A DNA stretch of 15,310 nucleotides from Candidatus Pacearchaeota archaeon (GCA_016181905.1 JACOYM010000031.1:1-15310); one strand, 5' to 3'; counted from the stretch's first letter, positions 6,823 to 13,674 are shown. Notes: a model not told the origin generated them from the letters alone. Program-made: numbers and translations.

Positions 6823-7188
6823 ATGGCAGAGCAACAGGATTTTTCATGGCTGAATGAGTTTAACATAAAAATCAGAGACTTGGAAGAAAGGCAGAGGATG
6901 CTGAAAGACCGCGTCCTGTTAATAGGAAAAAACCTTGTTGAAATAAAAGAAGGCATTGAAGAATCGCTTGCAGAATTAAAAAAGGATGTTGAAATCTTCA
7001 AGCAGGAGATATTCAGGCTGAAAGACAGCATGTCAAGGGTCTCGGAAGAAACAGAAAGCTTTGCAAGAAAATCAGAGCTTGAAATACTGCAGAGGCAGAT
7101 TAAGATGTTCGAGCCATTAAGATATGCAAGAATCGAGGATGTGGAAAATATTATGGAGGAAGTATTGAAAAAAAAGAAGGTTTTTTAA
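6823..7188 (+). CDS. Coiled-coil protein, possible pilus/archaellum accessory
   Basis: 121 aa, soluble and almost entirely helical. Heptad-like spacing of I/L/V runs from about residue 12 to 95 (IKIRDLEERQRMLKDRVLLI onward), with a short conserved-looking C-terminus (FEPLRYARIEDVENIMEEVL). There are no Cys residues and no TM segment. Length and coiled-coil content recall archaellum accessory proteins of the FlaC/D/E type, but I see no clear FlaD/E motif, so function is not assigned. It is divergent from tadA (140-bp shared promoter region) and sits 22 bp before another coiled-coil gene, so the two are probably one operon tied to the pilus machinery by position. Confidence 0.7.
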   Translation: MAEQQDFSWLNEFNIKIRDLEERQRMLKDRVLLIGKNLVEIKEGIEESLAELKKDVEIFKQEIFRLKDSMSRVSEETESFARKSELEILQRQIKMFEPLRYARIEDVENIMEEVLKKKKVF

Positions 7189-7210
7189 ACTTAGATTGAC
7201 TATTTAAAAA

Positions 7211-7969
7211 ATGGCTGTATTGGAAACAGTTTTAGAGCTGCAAAAAAGGGGGTATGATAATTCTACAATTGTTGATTTGCTAAAGGAAAAAGGCGTTTCC
7301 CCAAAAGAGATAATGAATGCCCTCTCTCAGGCAAATGTGAAATCTGCTGTTGATTCTGAAAAAGATGAAATAAAGCAGATGAATGACGCGCAAGCTTCAA
7401 TGCAGCCTTCCATGATGGAGCAGGAATCTCCGGCTCAAATCCCCGCGCCGCAGGCACAGCCAGAACAGCCTCAGGAACAATACATTTATCCTACCCCTGC
7501 TGCATATTCTGAGCAATACCCCCAATATCAACAGCCGCAGGCAGCCTATCAAGGTTATGAAACAGAAACCATAAGCGAGCTTGCAGAGCAGATTGTTATA
7601 GAAAAGCTTTCTGACACAAACAAAAAGCTCTCCTCCTTGGCAGAATTCAGAAGAATCGCTGAGGCAAAGATAGAAGATATGGGGCAAAGAATAAGAAAGA
7701 TTGAGTCAACCATTGAAAACCTCCAGATGTCAATACTCAGCAAGATTGGAAGCTATGGAAAAAATCTGGACGACATAAAAACAGAGATGCAGGCAATGCA
7801 GGGCACATTCAGCAAAGCGCTTAATCCGCTGATAGACAGAACAAGAGCATCATCAGGCAGATTCCAGGCAGAGCAGGCAGAAGAAACTGATTCTAAACAA
7901 GAAGATGATGCTGAAAGGCCTGCAAGAAAATCCAAGGCAAAGGATGAGTTTGAGGCTTATTTAAGATAA
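7211..7969 (+). CDS. UBA-like/coiled-coil protein with Pro-Gln-rich linker
   Basis: 252 aa, soluble. Residues 1-45 (LETVLELQKRGYDNSTIVDL, then EKGVSPKEIMNAL) form three short helices resembling a UBA-type fold. Residues 60-117 are a low-complexity linker rich in P, Q, A and Y. Residues 118-208 are a coiled coil (EIVI/KLSDTNKKLSSLAEF followed by IEDMGQRIRKIESTIENLQM). The tail is acidic then basic (EETDSKQEDDAERPARKSKA) and ends in FEAYLR. The layout suggests an adaptor that tethers partners through both ends. It follows the 121-aa coiled-coil gene and is probably co-expressed. I do not recognise a characterised family; a scaffolding role beside the Tad system is inference. Confidence 0.7.
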   Translation: MAVLETVLELQKRGYDNSTIVDLLKEKGVSPKEIMNALSQANVKSAVDSEKDEIKQMNDAQASMQPSMMEQESPAQIPAPQAQPEQPQEQYIYPTPAAYSEQYPQYQQPQAAYQGYETETISELAEQIVIEKLSDTNKKLSSLAEFRRIAEAKIEDMGQRIRKIESTIENLQMSILSKIGSYGKNLDDIKTEMQAMQGTFSKALNPLIDRTRASSGRFQAEQAEETDSKQEDDAERPARKSKAKDEFEAYLR

Positions 7970-8004
7970 TAAGAATTTATGCCAAGCAGAATATATTTTA
8001 TTCT

Positions 8005-8514
8005 CTACTGCTTCCTCGTCATCACCCACGATGCAATAACAGCTATAACCAAAAGCAAAATCGCTCCTAAAAACTTTTCAGATGCCAAAAAATTCTTTAT
8101 GCTGATAAGCGCTGTGCTTGCCCCTGGCTCTTCATTCAAAACTGGCTGAATAACAGGATTGAAAACAATCACAGTTGCAATAAGAAAGACTATTATAAGC
8201 AATATAATAAAAACCCAGCCCACCCATGGCTTCATAAAGGCATCCAGCTTCTGCTGGGATGCTCCGATAATAAGCGCTATTAATACCAATACAACTATTA
8301 AAACAGCAAACCACGGCAAAACCTTGAGTATAATCTGCCTTGTAGAAGACGCAGTAACAAAGATGATTGCAAGTATAAAGCTTATCAGAACAATAATAAA
8401 TTTATTCTCCCCCAATGCCTTTGTCTTGTCAAGAAGCGCATACGCAATCACAAACACAAAAAGAAAGCCAAACAGCGGCATAAAATAGCTGAATGCTGAG
8501 ATGTCTAATGCCAT
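8005..8514 (-). CDS. Multi-TM membrane protein, paralog 1 of 3
   Basis: 169 aa with about five TM helices: 8-28, 38-55, 60-87, 96-119 and 146-164. Between TM1 and TM2 lies ALLDKTKALGENKF, the counterpart of ILEKSKILGEDKK and ILSKMKILEDKKG in the next two genes. The shared plan (hydrophobic start, LP or MP within TM1, short K-rich loop, long hydrophobic stretch with a VLP motif, last TM near the C-terminus) marks all three as paralogs. No family is recognised. The C-terminus is short and basic (MTRKQ), giving a cytoplasmic end. It has its own AT-rich promoter (AATATTTTAAATT on the minus strand near 8547-8559). Confidence 0.7.
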   Translation of the reverse strand: MALDISAFSYFMPLFGFLFVFVIAYALLDKTKALGENKFIIVLISFILAIIFVTASSTRQIILKVLPWFAVLIVVLVLIALIIGASQQKLDAFMKPWVGWVFIILLIIVFLIATVIVFNPVIQPVLNEEPGASTALISIKNFLASEKFLGAILLLVIAVIASWVMTRKQ

Positions 8515-8631
8515 TTTGATGTTTTTATGTCTGTTATCTCTGTCTAATTTAAAATATTTTTTCTTTTTAACTAATCTAAAAACCTTTTAATTTTTACCGC
8601 CCCCTGCAAAATACAAGACTTATAACTCTAT

Positions 8632-9165
8632 TTATTCGGCAGCTTTCTGCTTTCCCGCAGTCATTACAGCTATGATTGCGCCAGCAATAATCAACAAAAC
8701 AATTATTGCGCCCATATACCTGTCCCACCACCATGAGCCAGCAAACCCAATAGTGCTAAGGCTGCTGAATGTTGCAACAAGAAATATCAATATGCCAATC
8801 CCCATGAAAATATAATTCCCCCATCCCCAGCCATTGACGCCTTTATCCTGCCACAAAGGAACAAACACGCCTATCAAAATCATTGCTATAAGCAGTATAG
8901 AAATGCCCTGCCCGAGCTTAGGAAACAGCACCGAGAAAAAATCAGAGACAACAGGGTTTGTTATAGCAATCAATGCAATTGATATTGATATTATAAAATT
9001 AATGCCTTTCTTGTCCTCTAATATCTTCATCTTTGACAGAATTGCAAAGACAATTGCAAAAATCAATAGAAGCGGCAGAATGTACCTGAAAAAACCAATA
9101 GTATCCAGCTCGCTCAACACAGTATCTATGTTTGTCGCCAAGCCTGTTAGGATATTCAATGCCAT
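8632..9165 (-). CDS. Multi-TM membrane protein, paralog 2 of 3
   Basis: 177 aa, about five TM helices, with an extra 15-residue N-terminus compared with its neighbours (MALNILTGLATNIDTVLSEL). TM1 is FFRYILPLLLIFAIVFAIL, followed by SKMKILEDKKG and a second TM (FIISISIALIAITNP). VLFPKLGQGISILLIAMILI matches the VLP and MPFLG segments of the other two. A lumenal WWWDRY stretch precedes the final TM. The tail is short and charged (GKQKAAE). The role is unknown; three small paralogous membrane proteins beside a PRC-barrel gene could form a hetero-oligomeric membrane complex. Confidence 0.7.
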   Translation of the reverse strand: MALNILTGLATNIDTVLSELDTIGFFRYILPLLLIFAIVFAILSKMKILEDKKGINFIISISIALIAITNPVVSDFFSVLFPKLGQGISILLIAMILIGVFVPLWQDKGVNGWGWGNYIFMGIGILIFLVATFSSLSTIGFAGSWWWDRYMGAIIVLLIIAGAIIAVMTAGKQKAAE

Positions 9166-9185
9166 ATGTGTTAAAAATAAATATT

Positions 9186-9195
9186 GTTTAAATAT
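9186..9195 (-). promoter_or_regulatory. TATA box for paralog 2 (leaderless)
   Basis: On the minus strand ATATTTAAAC is centred 25 nt upstream of the ATG at 9165, matching the archaeal TATA-to-start spacing expected for a leaderless mRNA. Confidence 0.55.
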
Positions 9196-9231
9196 CTTTC
9201 GTTTTTAAGATTATTTTCATATTTGAGAGTT

Positions 9232-9756
9232 TTATCCTCCTATCTTTGCTGGTGCAGAGGGCCCCCCGCCTCCCCCTTTAAAAGCAACAACAACTGCGAC
9301 AACTATGGCAATAACAACGAAAATAGTTGCCCATAGCGTAGTGGTCCTCTCATCGCTTCCTGAAAAAAACCCATACACCTTGTCCCAGGCGCCTGTTGCC
9401 CATATCACAACTATTATTACACCAATTCCTATAAGAACCCCAAATGTAATCTTCAGCCCATTGCTTAGTTCAAAACCCTCCTTTCCTGTGCTGACAAATG
9501 CAAATAATATCATAAATACGAGAATCACAACAGCAGATATCCCCAAGAAAGGCATCAGCTTTGATATAACGCCTGTTGCATAGGAGTATGAAACAAAAAT
9601 CAATGCTATGGCAAATGAAACTATGGCATCAATCTGCTTCTTGTCCTCCCCAAGTATCTTTGATTTTTCAAGAATTGCAAATATAAGTGTGAAGATAAGT
9701 ATAAACGGCAGAATTATCTCGCTGAATATAGGTGACTGAAATAAGGTAGATACCAT
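9232..9756 (-). CDS. Multi-TM membrane protein, paralog 3 of 3, Gly-rich tail
   Basis: 174 aa with about five TM helices. TM1 (SEIILPFILIFTLIFAILEK) runs into the signature loop KSKILGEDKKQIDAIVSF, then LMPFLGISAVVILVFMILFA, a third pair, and the last TM (IFVVIAIVVAVVVAF) followed by KGGGGGPSAPAKIGG. The tail differs from the charged tails of paralogs 1 and 2. It lies 28 bp downstream of the PRC-barrel gene and has no obvious TATA box of its own, so it is probably co-transcribed with it. Function unknown. Confidence 0.7.
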   Translation of the reverse strand: MVSTLFQSPIFSEIILPFILIFTLIFAILEKSKILGEDKKQIDAIVSFAIALIFVSYSYATGVISKLMPFLGISAVVILVFMILFAFVSTGKEGFELSNGLKITFGVLIGIGVIIVVIWATGAWDKVYGFFSGSDERTTTLWATIFVVIAIVVAVVVAFKGGGGGPSAPAKIGG

Positions 9757-9784
9757 TTTTATGTAAAACAGGATTTATTCAGGA

Positions 9785-10078
9785 TTACTGAGCTGGCTCT
9801 TCTGTCTCTGATGATTCAGTTTCTGGCTGTGTCTCTTGCAATGGCACTGCTGACTTGCTGATGATAAACACATCGCCTATGCTTCTCACAAACTGATGAG
9901 GCACAATAACTCCTCTCGCTCCGCCTAAAAAGTTTCCTACTCCACCTGCGACCCTTATCCTCCAGCCGTCTATCTTGTTCTCAACAAGATTTGCCTCTTC
10001 AATCTGCCCGAAAAAGTCACCTGCATCTGTGTATACCCTTTTTCCTATCACATCTGAAATCTTTTTTATCTTTATCAT
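9785..10078 (-). CDS. PRC-barrel domain protein
   Basis: 97 aa. Residues 1-75 form a PRC-barrel: IKKISDVIGKRVYTDAGDFF with the usual iGkxVyt start, GQIEEANLVENKIDGWRI for the paired strands, a Gly-rich loop (GGVGNFLGGARG) and VIVPHQFVRSIGDVFIISK with the conserved VP and final strand. PRC-barrels are small beta-barrel adaptors found in photosynthetic reaction centre H subunits and RimM; archaea encode several free-standing ones, including cell-division-linked CdpB types. The C-terminal 22 residues are acidic, Gln- and Glu-rich and probably disordered. First gene of the leftward block with the membrane-protein paralogs; TATA-like GTATTTAAAC near 10114-10124. A membrane-adaptor role is plausible but not shown. 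Confidence 0.8.
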   Translation of the reverse strand: MIKIKKISDVIGKRVYTDAGDFFGQIEEANLVENKIDGWRIRVAGGVGNFLGGARGVIVPHQFVRSIGDVFIISKSAVPLQETQPETESSETEEPAQ

Positions 10079-10210
10079 TTTAAACCGCTTTTGATATTTA
10101 ATTTCCCTCTTAATCAGTTTAAATACTTTTTCTTTTTAAAGCTTTGCATTTTTCACCCCCGCACCCATAAGAATAAAAATAGCCTGCAACACAGCTCAAA
10201 AATAGCAAGA

Positions 10211-10220
10211 TTTATAAAAA
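10211..10220 (+). promoter_or_regulatory. TATA box for the S2P-like gene (leaderless)
   Basis: TTTATAAAAA centred about 25 nt before the ATG at 10240, with no Shine-Dalgarno between. Confidence 0.6.
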
Positions 10221-10239
10221 ATATATTCTTTAGTAAGCT

Positions 10240-10863
10240 ATGCTAAAGCCACAAGAGCTCTTTCATGTTATTATAGCCATACTTGTATTTGCATTTGTGA
10301 TAAGCTTCACTCAAGGCGCAAAGGCATTCATTTGGGCTTTGCTTTATTCCTTCCTGATAATAATCATAAATGTTGAAGCAAAAAAGGCTGCTGCATATTA
10401 TTATGAGACAGGCATCAGAATAAAAACATGGCATTTCCAGAGGTACGGGGTTTTTCCGTCAAGCTATTTCACAACACAAATTCCTATAGGAATTATTCTT
10501 CCGGTGCTTCTTTCCATAGTTTCCCTTGGCTATGCAAAATGGATGGCATTCCTCCAGTTTGACTCAATGCCTCTAAAGCAAAAAGCTGCCAAAAGGCACT
10601 ATGGAGACAGATTTTCAGAATTGGTTGAAAAGCATCTTGCGTTCATAGCAGCTTTTGGAATACTCGGAAACATCATCCTTGCGATTGTCTTCGCCCTGTT
10701 CAATCTCGGGGATTTGGCAAGATTGAGCATATACTATGGATTATTCAACATTCTTCCTGTATCGCAATTGGATGGAACAAAGATATTCTTCTGGAGCTGG
10801 AGGCTTTGGCTTTTCATGCTGGCATTGCTTGTAGCCTCTTGGCTCTTCCTAATCCCTTTTTAA
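10240..10863 (+). CDS. Site-2-protease-like (M50) membrane protein lacking HExxH
   Basis: 207 aa, four to six TM helices. The C-terminal half has the family's third motif: IYYGLFNILPVSQLDGTKIF, with N170-x2-P and L177-D178-G179; in active M50 proteases this Asp binds zinc. A central stretch (GYAKWMAFLQFD, then AAKRHYGDRFSELVEKHLAF) also fits archaeal S2P-like proteins. At the place where HExxH should sit, after the second hydrophobic segment, the sequence is IINVEAKKAAAYYYETG, with no His at either zinc position. The protein is therefore likely a non-peptidase member, perhaps a membrane chaperone or regulator of proteolysis. The protein ends at F207 with no extra domain. It has its own leaderless promoter and stands alone on the plus strand. 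Confidence 0.75.
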   Translation: MLKPQELFHVIIAILVFAFVISFTQGAKAFIWALLYSFLIIIINVEAKKAAAYYYETGIRIKTWHFQRYGVFPSSYFTTQIPIGIILPVLLSIVSLGYAKWMAFLQFDSMPLKQKAAKRHYGDRFSELVEKHLAFIAAFGILGNIILAIVFALFNLGDLARLSIYYGLFNILPVSQLDGTKIFFWSWRLWLFMLALLVASWLFLIPF

Positions 10864-10880
10864 TTCCTCGCAGGAGTTAA

Positions 10881-10962
10881 GTTTTTAAATCCCTTTTTCT
10901 GCCTATTTTGCATGAATATAGAGCTAATAAATGAGAGTTTAGCAATCCCGGTTTTCTCTTAG
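10881..10962 (+). promoter_or_regulatory. TATA box plus 16-codon leaderless mini-ORF
   Basis: GTTTTTAAAT (10881-10890) lies about 26 nt before an ATG at 10912 that opens MNIELINESLAIPVFS and stops at 10960-10962. Spacing is that of a real leaderless gene here, but the product is only 16 aa. It may be a leader peptide, a gene remnant or a chance frame. It ends 35 bp before the TATA box of the deoxyhypusine synthase gene. Confidence 0.3.
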
Positions 10963-10996
10963 CTTTGCATATATTTTCTAAACTTTCCAGATTAAA

Positions 10997-11006
10997 CTTT
11001 TTTAAT
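10997..11006 (+). promoter_or_regulatory. TATA box of the deoxyhypusine synthase gene
   Basis: CTTTTTTAAT centred about 33 nt before the ATG at 11035, predicting transcription start near 11028 and a leader of only a few nucleotides. This argues against the TTG at 11020 as start. Confidence 0.5.
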
Positions 11007-11034
11007 ATTCTCTAAAAGATTGAGGCAGGTTAAA

Positions 11035-11979
11035 ATGAAAAAAGTAAAGGATTTTTTATGGAAGCCTGGAATGACCGCAGAAGAATGCGTTGACAGGTTT
11101 GACAGCCTAGGCTATCAGGCAATTGAGTTGTATGAAGCATCTGAAGTAGTATTAAAAATGAAAGATTCCGGAGCGAAAATCTTTTTGACATTCACCTCAA
11201 ACATGATAACCTCTGGATTAAGGGGCTTTTTTGCCCAATTGATAAAATTGGGGGCGGTTGATGTCATTGTCACAACCTCTGGCTCTATAGAAGAGGATAT
11301 TATGAAGGCAGTGGGGGAGGAGTTTGAAATATCCAGTTTTAATGCAGACGATGTTTACATGCATGAAAAAGGGGAAAACAGGATTGGAAATCTCCTTATC
11401 AGGAATGAAAGCTATATGAAATTTGAGGACAAAATGTCTGATTACTTAAAAAAGATATATGAAAAGCAGAAAAGAATAGCTGTTTCTGAGCTGCTTAAAG
11501 AATTAGGCTTGATGCTGAATGATGAAAACTCATTTTTATATCAGGCAGCAAAAAGGAATATTCCTGTCTTCTGCCCCGGAATAGCAGACAGCGCAATAGG
11601 CTTTCATTTATTCATGTTCCAGCAGGACCATCCGGATTTTATTGTTGACACAATACAGGACATAAAAAATGCAATCTTCTGCTCAAGCAATGATGAAAGA
11701 AAGGGCTTGATTGCATTGGGGGGGAGCATTTCAAAGCACTATGCTGTTTTTTCTGCGCTTTTAAGCGGGGGTTTTGAGTATGCTGTCTACATGACAACCT
11801 CCCACCAGAGCTCTGGAAGCTTTGCAGGCGCAACAACTCAGGAGGCTAAATCCTGGGGTAAAATAAAGGATGATGCAGAGGCGGCAACTGTTATAGGCGA
11901 TGTGACAATAACCTTTCCTCTAATGATGATTCGTGTTCTTGAAAAGCTAAAGCAAAAAGGTTTGTTAAAAAGCATATAA
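11035..11979 (+). CDS. dys: Deoxyhypusine synthase
   Basis: 314 aa from the ATG at 11035; the upstream TTG at 11020 would add five residues but lies before the predicted transcription start. Deoxyhypusine synthase uses NAD and spermidine to move an aminobutyl group onto a lysine of aIF5A. Family motifs in order: VKDFLWKPGMTAEE at the N-terminus, FLTFTSNMITSGLRGF (about 50-65) for NAD binding, VTTSGSIEED (about 79-88), CPGIADSAIGFHLF (about 180-193), ALGGSISKHY with K234 as the counterpart of the catalytic lysine (family GGxxPKH), then GSFAGATTQEAKSWGKI (about 261-277). The length is normal. A decarboxylase gene starts 25 bp downstream, fitting a polyamine-to-hypusine operon. The GGS in place of GGGxP-type spacing is a minor variation. 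Confidence 0.93.
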   Translation: MKKVKDFLWKPGMTAEECVDRFDSLGYQAIELYEASEVVLKMKDSGAKIFLTFTSNMITSGLRGFFAQLIKLGAVDVIVTTSGSIEEDIMKAVGEEFEISSFNADDVYMHEKGENRIGNLLIRNESYMKFEDKMSDYLKKIYEKQKRIAVSELLKELGLMLNDENSFLYQAAKRNIPVFCPGIADSAIGFHLFMFQQDHPDFIVDTIQDIKNAIFCSSNDERKGLIALGGSISKHYAVFSALLSGGFEYAVYMTTSHQSSGSFAGATTQEAKSWGKIKDDAEAATVIGDVTITFPLMMIRVLEKLKQKGLLKSI

Positions 11980-12004
11980 GGCAAATAAAAACCAGAAACA
12001 TAAA

Positions 12005-13025
12005 ATGGAAGCTAAATTTATTTTAAGCAAAAAAGCAGTTCTTGAGCAGTATAACAAGCTGAAAGAGTTAGGCGCCGATATGAGAGGTTGGAAATGTCCT
12101 GCAGGAATTAACAGGCTGCTTCTTTTCCCTCCATGCGCCTGAAGAGATAGGCATGATTAAGGACAAAGATAAAATCTTCTTCTTTTCTCAGGCATTGAGC
12201 CAAGATGAGATAAGCCGGATAATAAAAAAACATGTCAAAAATTTTGTTATTGACAATGAAACAGACTTGAAAGAGCTTATTGATTTTATAAGCAAAGAAA
12301 AAATCAAGGTTAACATCTGCCTGAGGATGAAAATTCAGGAGCATAGGATTGGCTCAGGAAAATACTTTATTTATGGAATGCCTGCAAGAAAGGTAAATAA
12401 GATAATAAGCGAAATAAAAAACAATCCTTTCATAGACAAGATTGGCATACACATCCACAGAAAAAGCCAGAATACAAGCGAATGGAGCATAAAAGCAGAG
12501 CTTGAGGATTCCCTGACACAAGATTCTCTTAACAGGATAAGTTTAGTGAACATTGGAGGCGGCTTGCCTGTTGAATACAAATCATACTCGTCAGATGTCC
12601 TGCCATACATATTCAGCAAAATAAAAGAGGCAAGAGAATGGCTTGCAAAGCATAATATAAAAACATATCTTGAGCCAGGAAGGTTTATCGCAGCCCCTTC
12701 AGTAAGGCTTCAGGCAAAAATAATTCAAATCTATGACAGCATCATAGTCTTGAACTGCTCTCTGTATAACTGCGCCCTCGACACATTGCTCACAAACACA
12801 AAAATGCTCATAGATGGCGAGCTTCCAGATAACTCTGTTGAAGGGCAATTTTATCTTATAAAAGGAAATACGCCAACAAGAGATGATATATTCAGATACA
12901 AGGTAAAGCTTAAAGCTCCAAAAGTGGGGGGTATTATAACATTCCTGAATGCGGGCGCATACAACTACACAACAGACTTCTGCAGCCTGCAGAAGTTGAA
13001 AACAGAGGTTGTTGAAGAGTTTTGA
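12005..13025 (+). pseudogene. Fold-III PLP decarboxylase (polyamine type), broken by small deletion
   Basis: Two frames together give one protein. Frame one starts at ATG 12005 (MEAKFILSKKAVLEQYNKLK then ELGAD) and loses homology at about 12080. The second frame resumes at 12084 with EVGNVLQELTGCFFSLHAPE and continues, uninterrupted, as EEIGMIKDKDK to the stop at 13023. In alanine-racemase-fold decarboxylases (ODC, DapDC, carboxynorspermidine decarboxylase) the stretch between these points reads about SYSxKTN and holds the PLP lysine. It is absent: roughly 26 or 29 bases seem lost. Downstream motifs are intact: HIHRKSQ, NIGGGLP (GGG), LEPGRF (EPGR for PLP phosphate), NAGAYNYTTDF. The usual CDxxD region reads PTRDDIF, without Cys. 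Carboxynorspermidine decarboxylase is the closest style; ornithine or lysine decarboxylase is possible. An ATG at 12153 could yield only an inactive 290-aa product. Confidence 0.75.
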
Positions 13026-13037
13026 TGATTTTTGGAG

Positions 13038-13065
13038 TTTAGTGAAATGATGTCGAAGGCAAAAA
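13038..13065 (+). repeat. 28-bp dispersed repeat, copy 1
   Basis: Begins TTTAGTGAAATGATG and ends CGAAGGCAAAAA; 25 of 28 bases match 14232-14259 in the same orientation. The core TGTC-GAA-GGCA can fold into a 4-bp stem with a 3-nt loop; the T/C change between copies keeps the pairing (G-U versus G-C). It lies 13 bp after the decarboxylase stop and is followed by another small hairpin (AGATT-GGA-AATCT, 13065-13077). Confidence 0.6.
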
Positions 13066-13102
13066 GATTGGAAATCTCTAATTTGTCAAAGATTAAAGCA
13101 TC

Positions 13103-13121
13103 ATAGTAATCTTTTTATATT
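13103..13121 (+). promoter_or_regulatory. Promoter of the two-TM gene: TAGTAATC motif and TATA box
   Basis: ATAGTAATCTTTTTATATT; the CTTTTTATATT part is centred about 26 nt before the ATG at 13142, so the gene looks leaderless. The same 19 bases occur at 13656-13674 in front of the CDGSH gene. The TAGTAATC part lies where TFB would bind. Confidence 0.6.
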
Positions 13122-13141
13122 GGGCAATCTTTTTTAAAGCA

Positions 13142-13411
13142 ATGAAAAAAGAGGGTTTAGAAGAAAGAATTAGCAGGTGGGCTAATAATTGCATCTGGTC
13201 AGGCATTCTCGCAGGGTCTGTTATATCACCCATCGTATATGGAAGGGTGTCAAACTCAGAACCTGGAGTTTATGCCCCTTCTGATGAAAAAACACTGCTT
13301 GTAGTCCTGGGCTCATTCATCATCTCTGGCATCATAGTTGGCTCATTGTATTCTTTCATAAGAAGAAAATATTCTTCTATAAGAAGAGAAAAATCAGTTT
13401 ATAGTGAATAA
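13142..13411 (+). CDS. Small two-TM protein, unknown family
   Basis: 89 aa. A charged N-terminus (MKKEGLEERISRWANN) precedes TM1 (about 18-34, WSGILAGSVISPIVYG), an external loop (RVSNSEPGVYAPSDEK), TM2 (about 56-77, LLVVLGSFIISGIIVGSLYSF) and a basic tail (IRRKYSSIRREKS). Both termini are probably cytoplasmic by the positive-inside rule. No family recognised. The promoter shares a 19-bp element with the CDGSH gene, so the two may respond to the same signal. Confidence 0.6.
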   Translation: MKKEGLEERISRWANNCIWSGILAGSVISPIVYGRVSNSEPGVYAPSDEKTLLVVLGSFIISGIIVGSLYSFIRRKYSSIRREKSVYSE

Positions 13412-13443
13412 AAATAAAGGGCAAGATATCTGCAATAGTCTTG

Positions 13444-13641
13444 TCAAAAGTCCTTTACCTCAACTCTTTTTCCGTTCTCATATTTGTACAGCTTTCCCTC
13501 TTCTTCGCCACTGCATTGCTTATGCGAGCCATCACAGAATGGTTTGTTTTTGCTCAATCCACACATACAAATCCATTTGCTTTCTCCACCAACTTTTACT
13601 TCCATCGGCATTTTTTCTTCTTGCTTTACAATTCTTGCCAT
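13444..13641 (-). CDS. CDGSH-type iron-sulfur protein
   Basis: 65 aa. The 2Fe-2S motif is CMCGLSKNKPFCDGSH: Cys25-x-Cys27-x8-Cys36-x3-His40, the 3Cys-1His ligand set of mitoNEET-like CDGSH proteins. The sequence before it (EVKVGGESKWIC) and after it (KQCSGEEEGKLYKY) fits the short prokaryotic single-domain form, often annotated as a CDGSH-domain protein. Such proteins bind a redox-active, acid-labile cluster and are linked to redox or Fe-S handling; the substrate of this one is unknown. It is soluble. The start ATG at 13641 has a TATA-like AATATAAAAAG about 28 nt upstream, within a 19-bp element shared with the two-TM gene. The HxlR gene is divergent from it and is its likely regulator. Confidence 0.92.
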   Translation of the reverse strand: MARIVKQEEKMPMEVKVGGESKWICMCGLSKNKPFCDGSHKQCSGEEEGKLYKYENGKRVEVKDF

Positions 13642-13655
13642 TTTTATACCTCTAA

Positions 13656-13674
13656 ATAGTAATCTTTTTATATT
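13656..13674 (-). promoter_or_regulatory. Promoter of the CDGSH gene, second copy of the 19-bp element
   Basis: On the minus strand AATATAAAAAGATTACTAT; the TATA-like part is centred about 28 nt upstream of the ATG at 13641, with GATTACTA (reverse of TAGTAATC) between TATA and start. The identical plus-strand 19-mer is at 13103-13121, where it serves a plus-strand gene. Confidence 0.55.

Noticed and set aside
6645..7031. 128-codon minus-strand frame, Ser- and Phe-rich
   Set aside because: It overlaps the coiled-coil gene in antisense and the start of tadA out of frame; the Ser/Phe bias is the complement of Glu/Lys codons.
11020..11034. TTG start for deoxyhypusine synthase
   Set aside because: It lies upstream of the transcription start predicted from the TATA box, and the family N-terminus fits the ATG at 11035.
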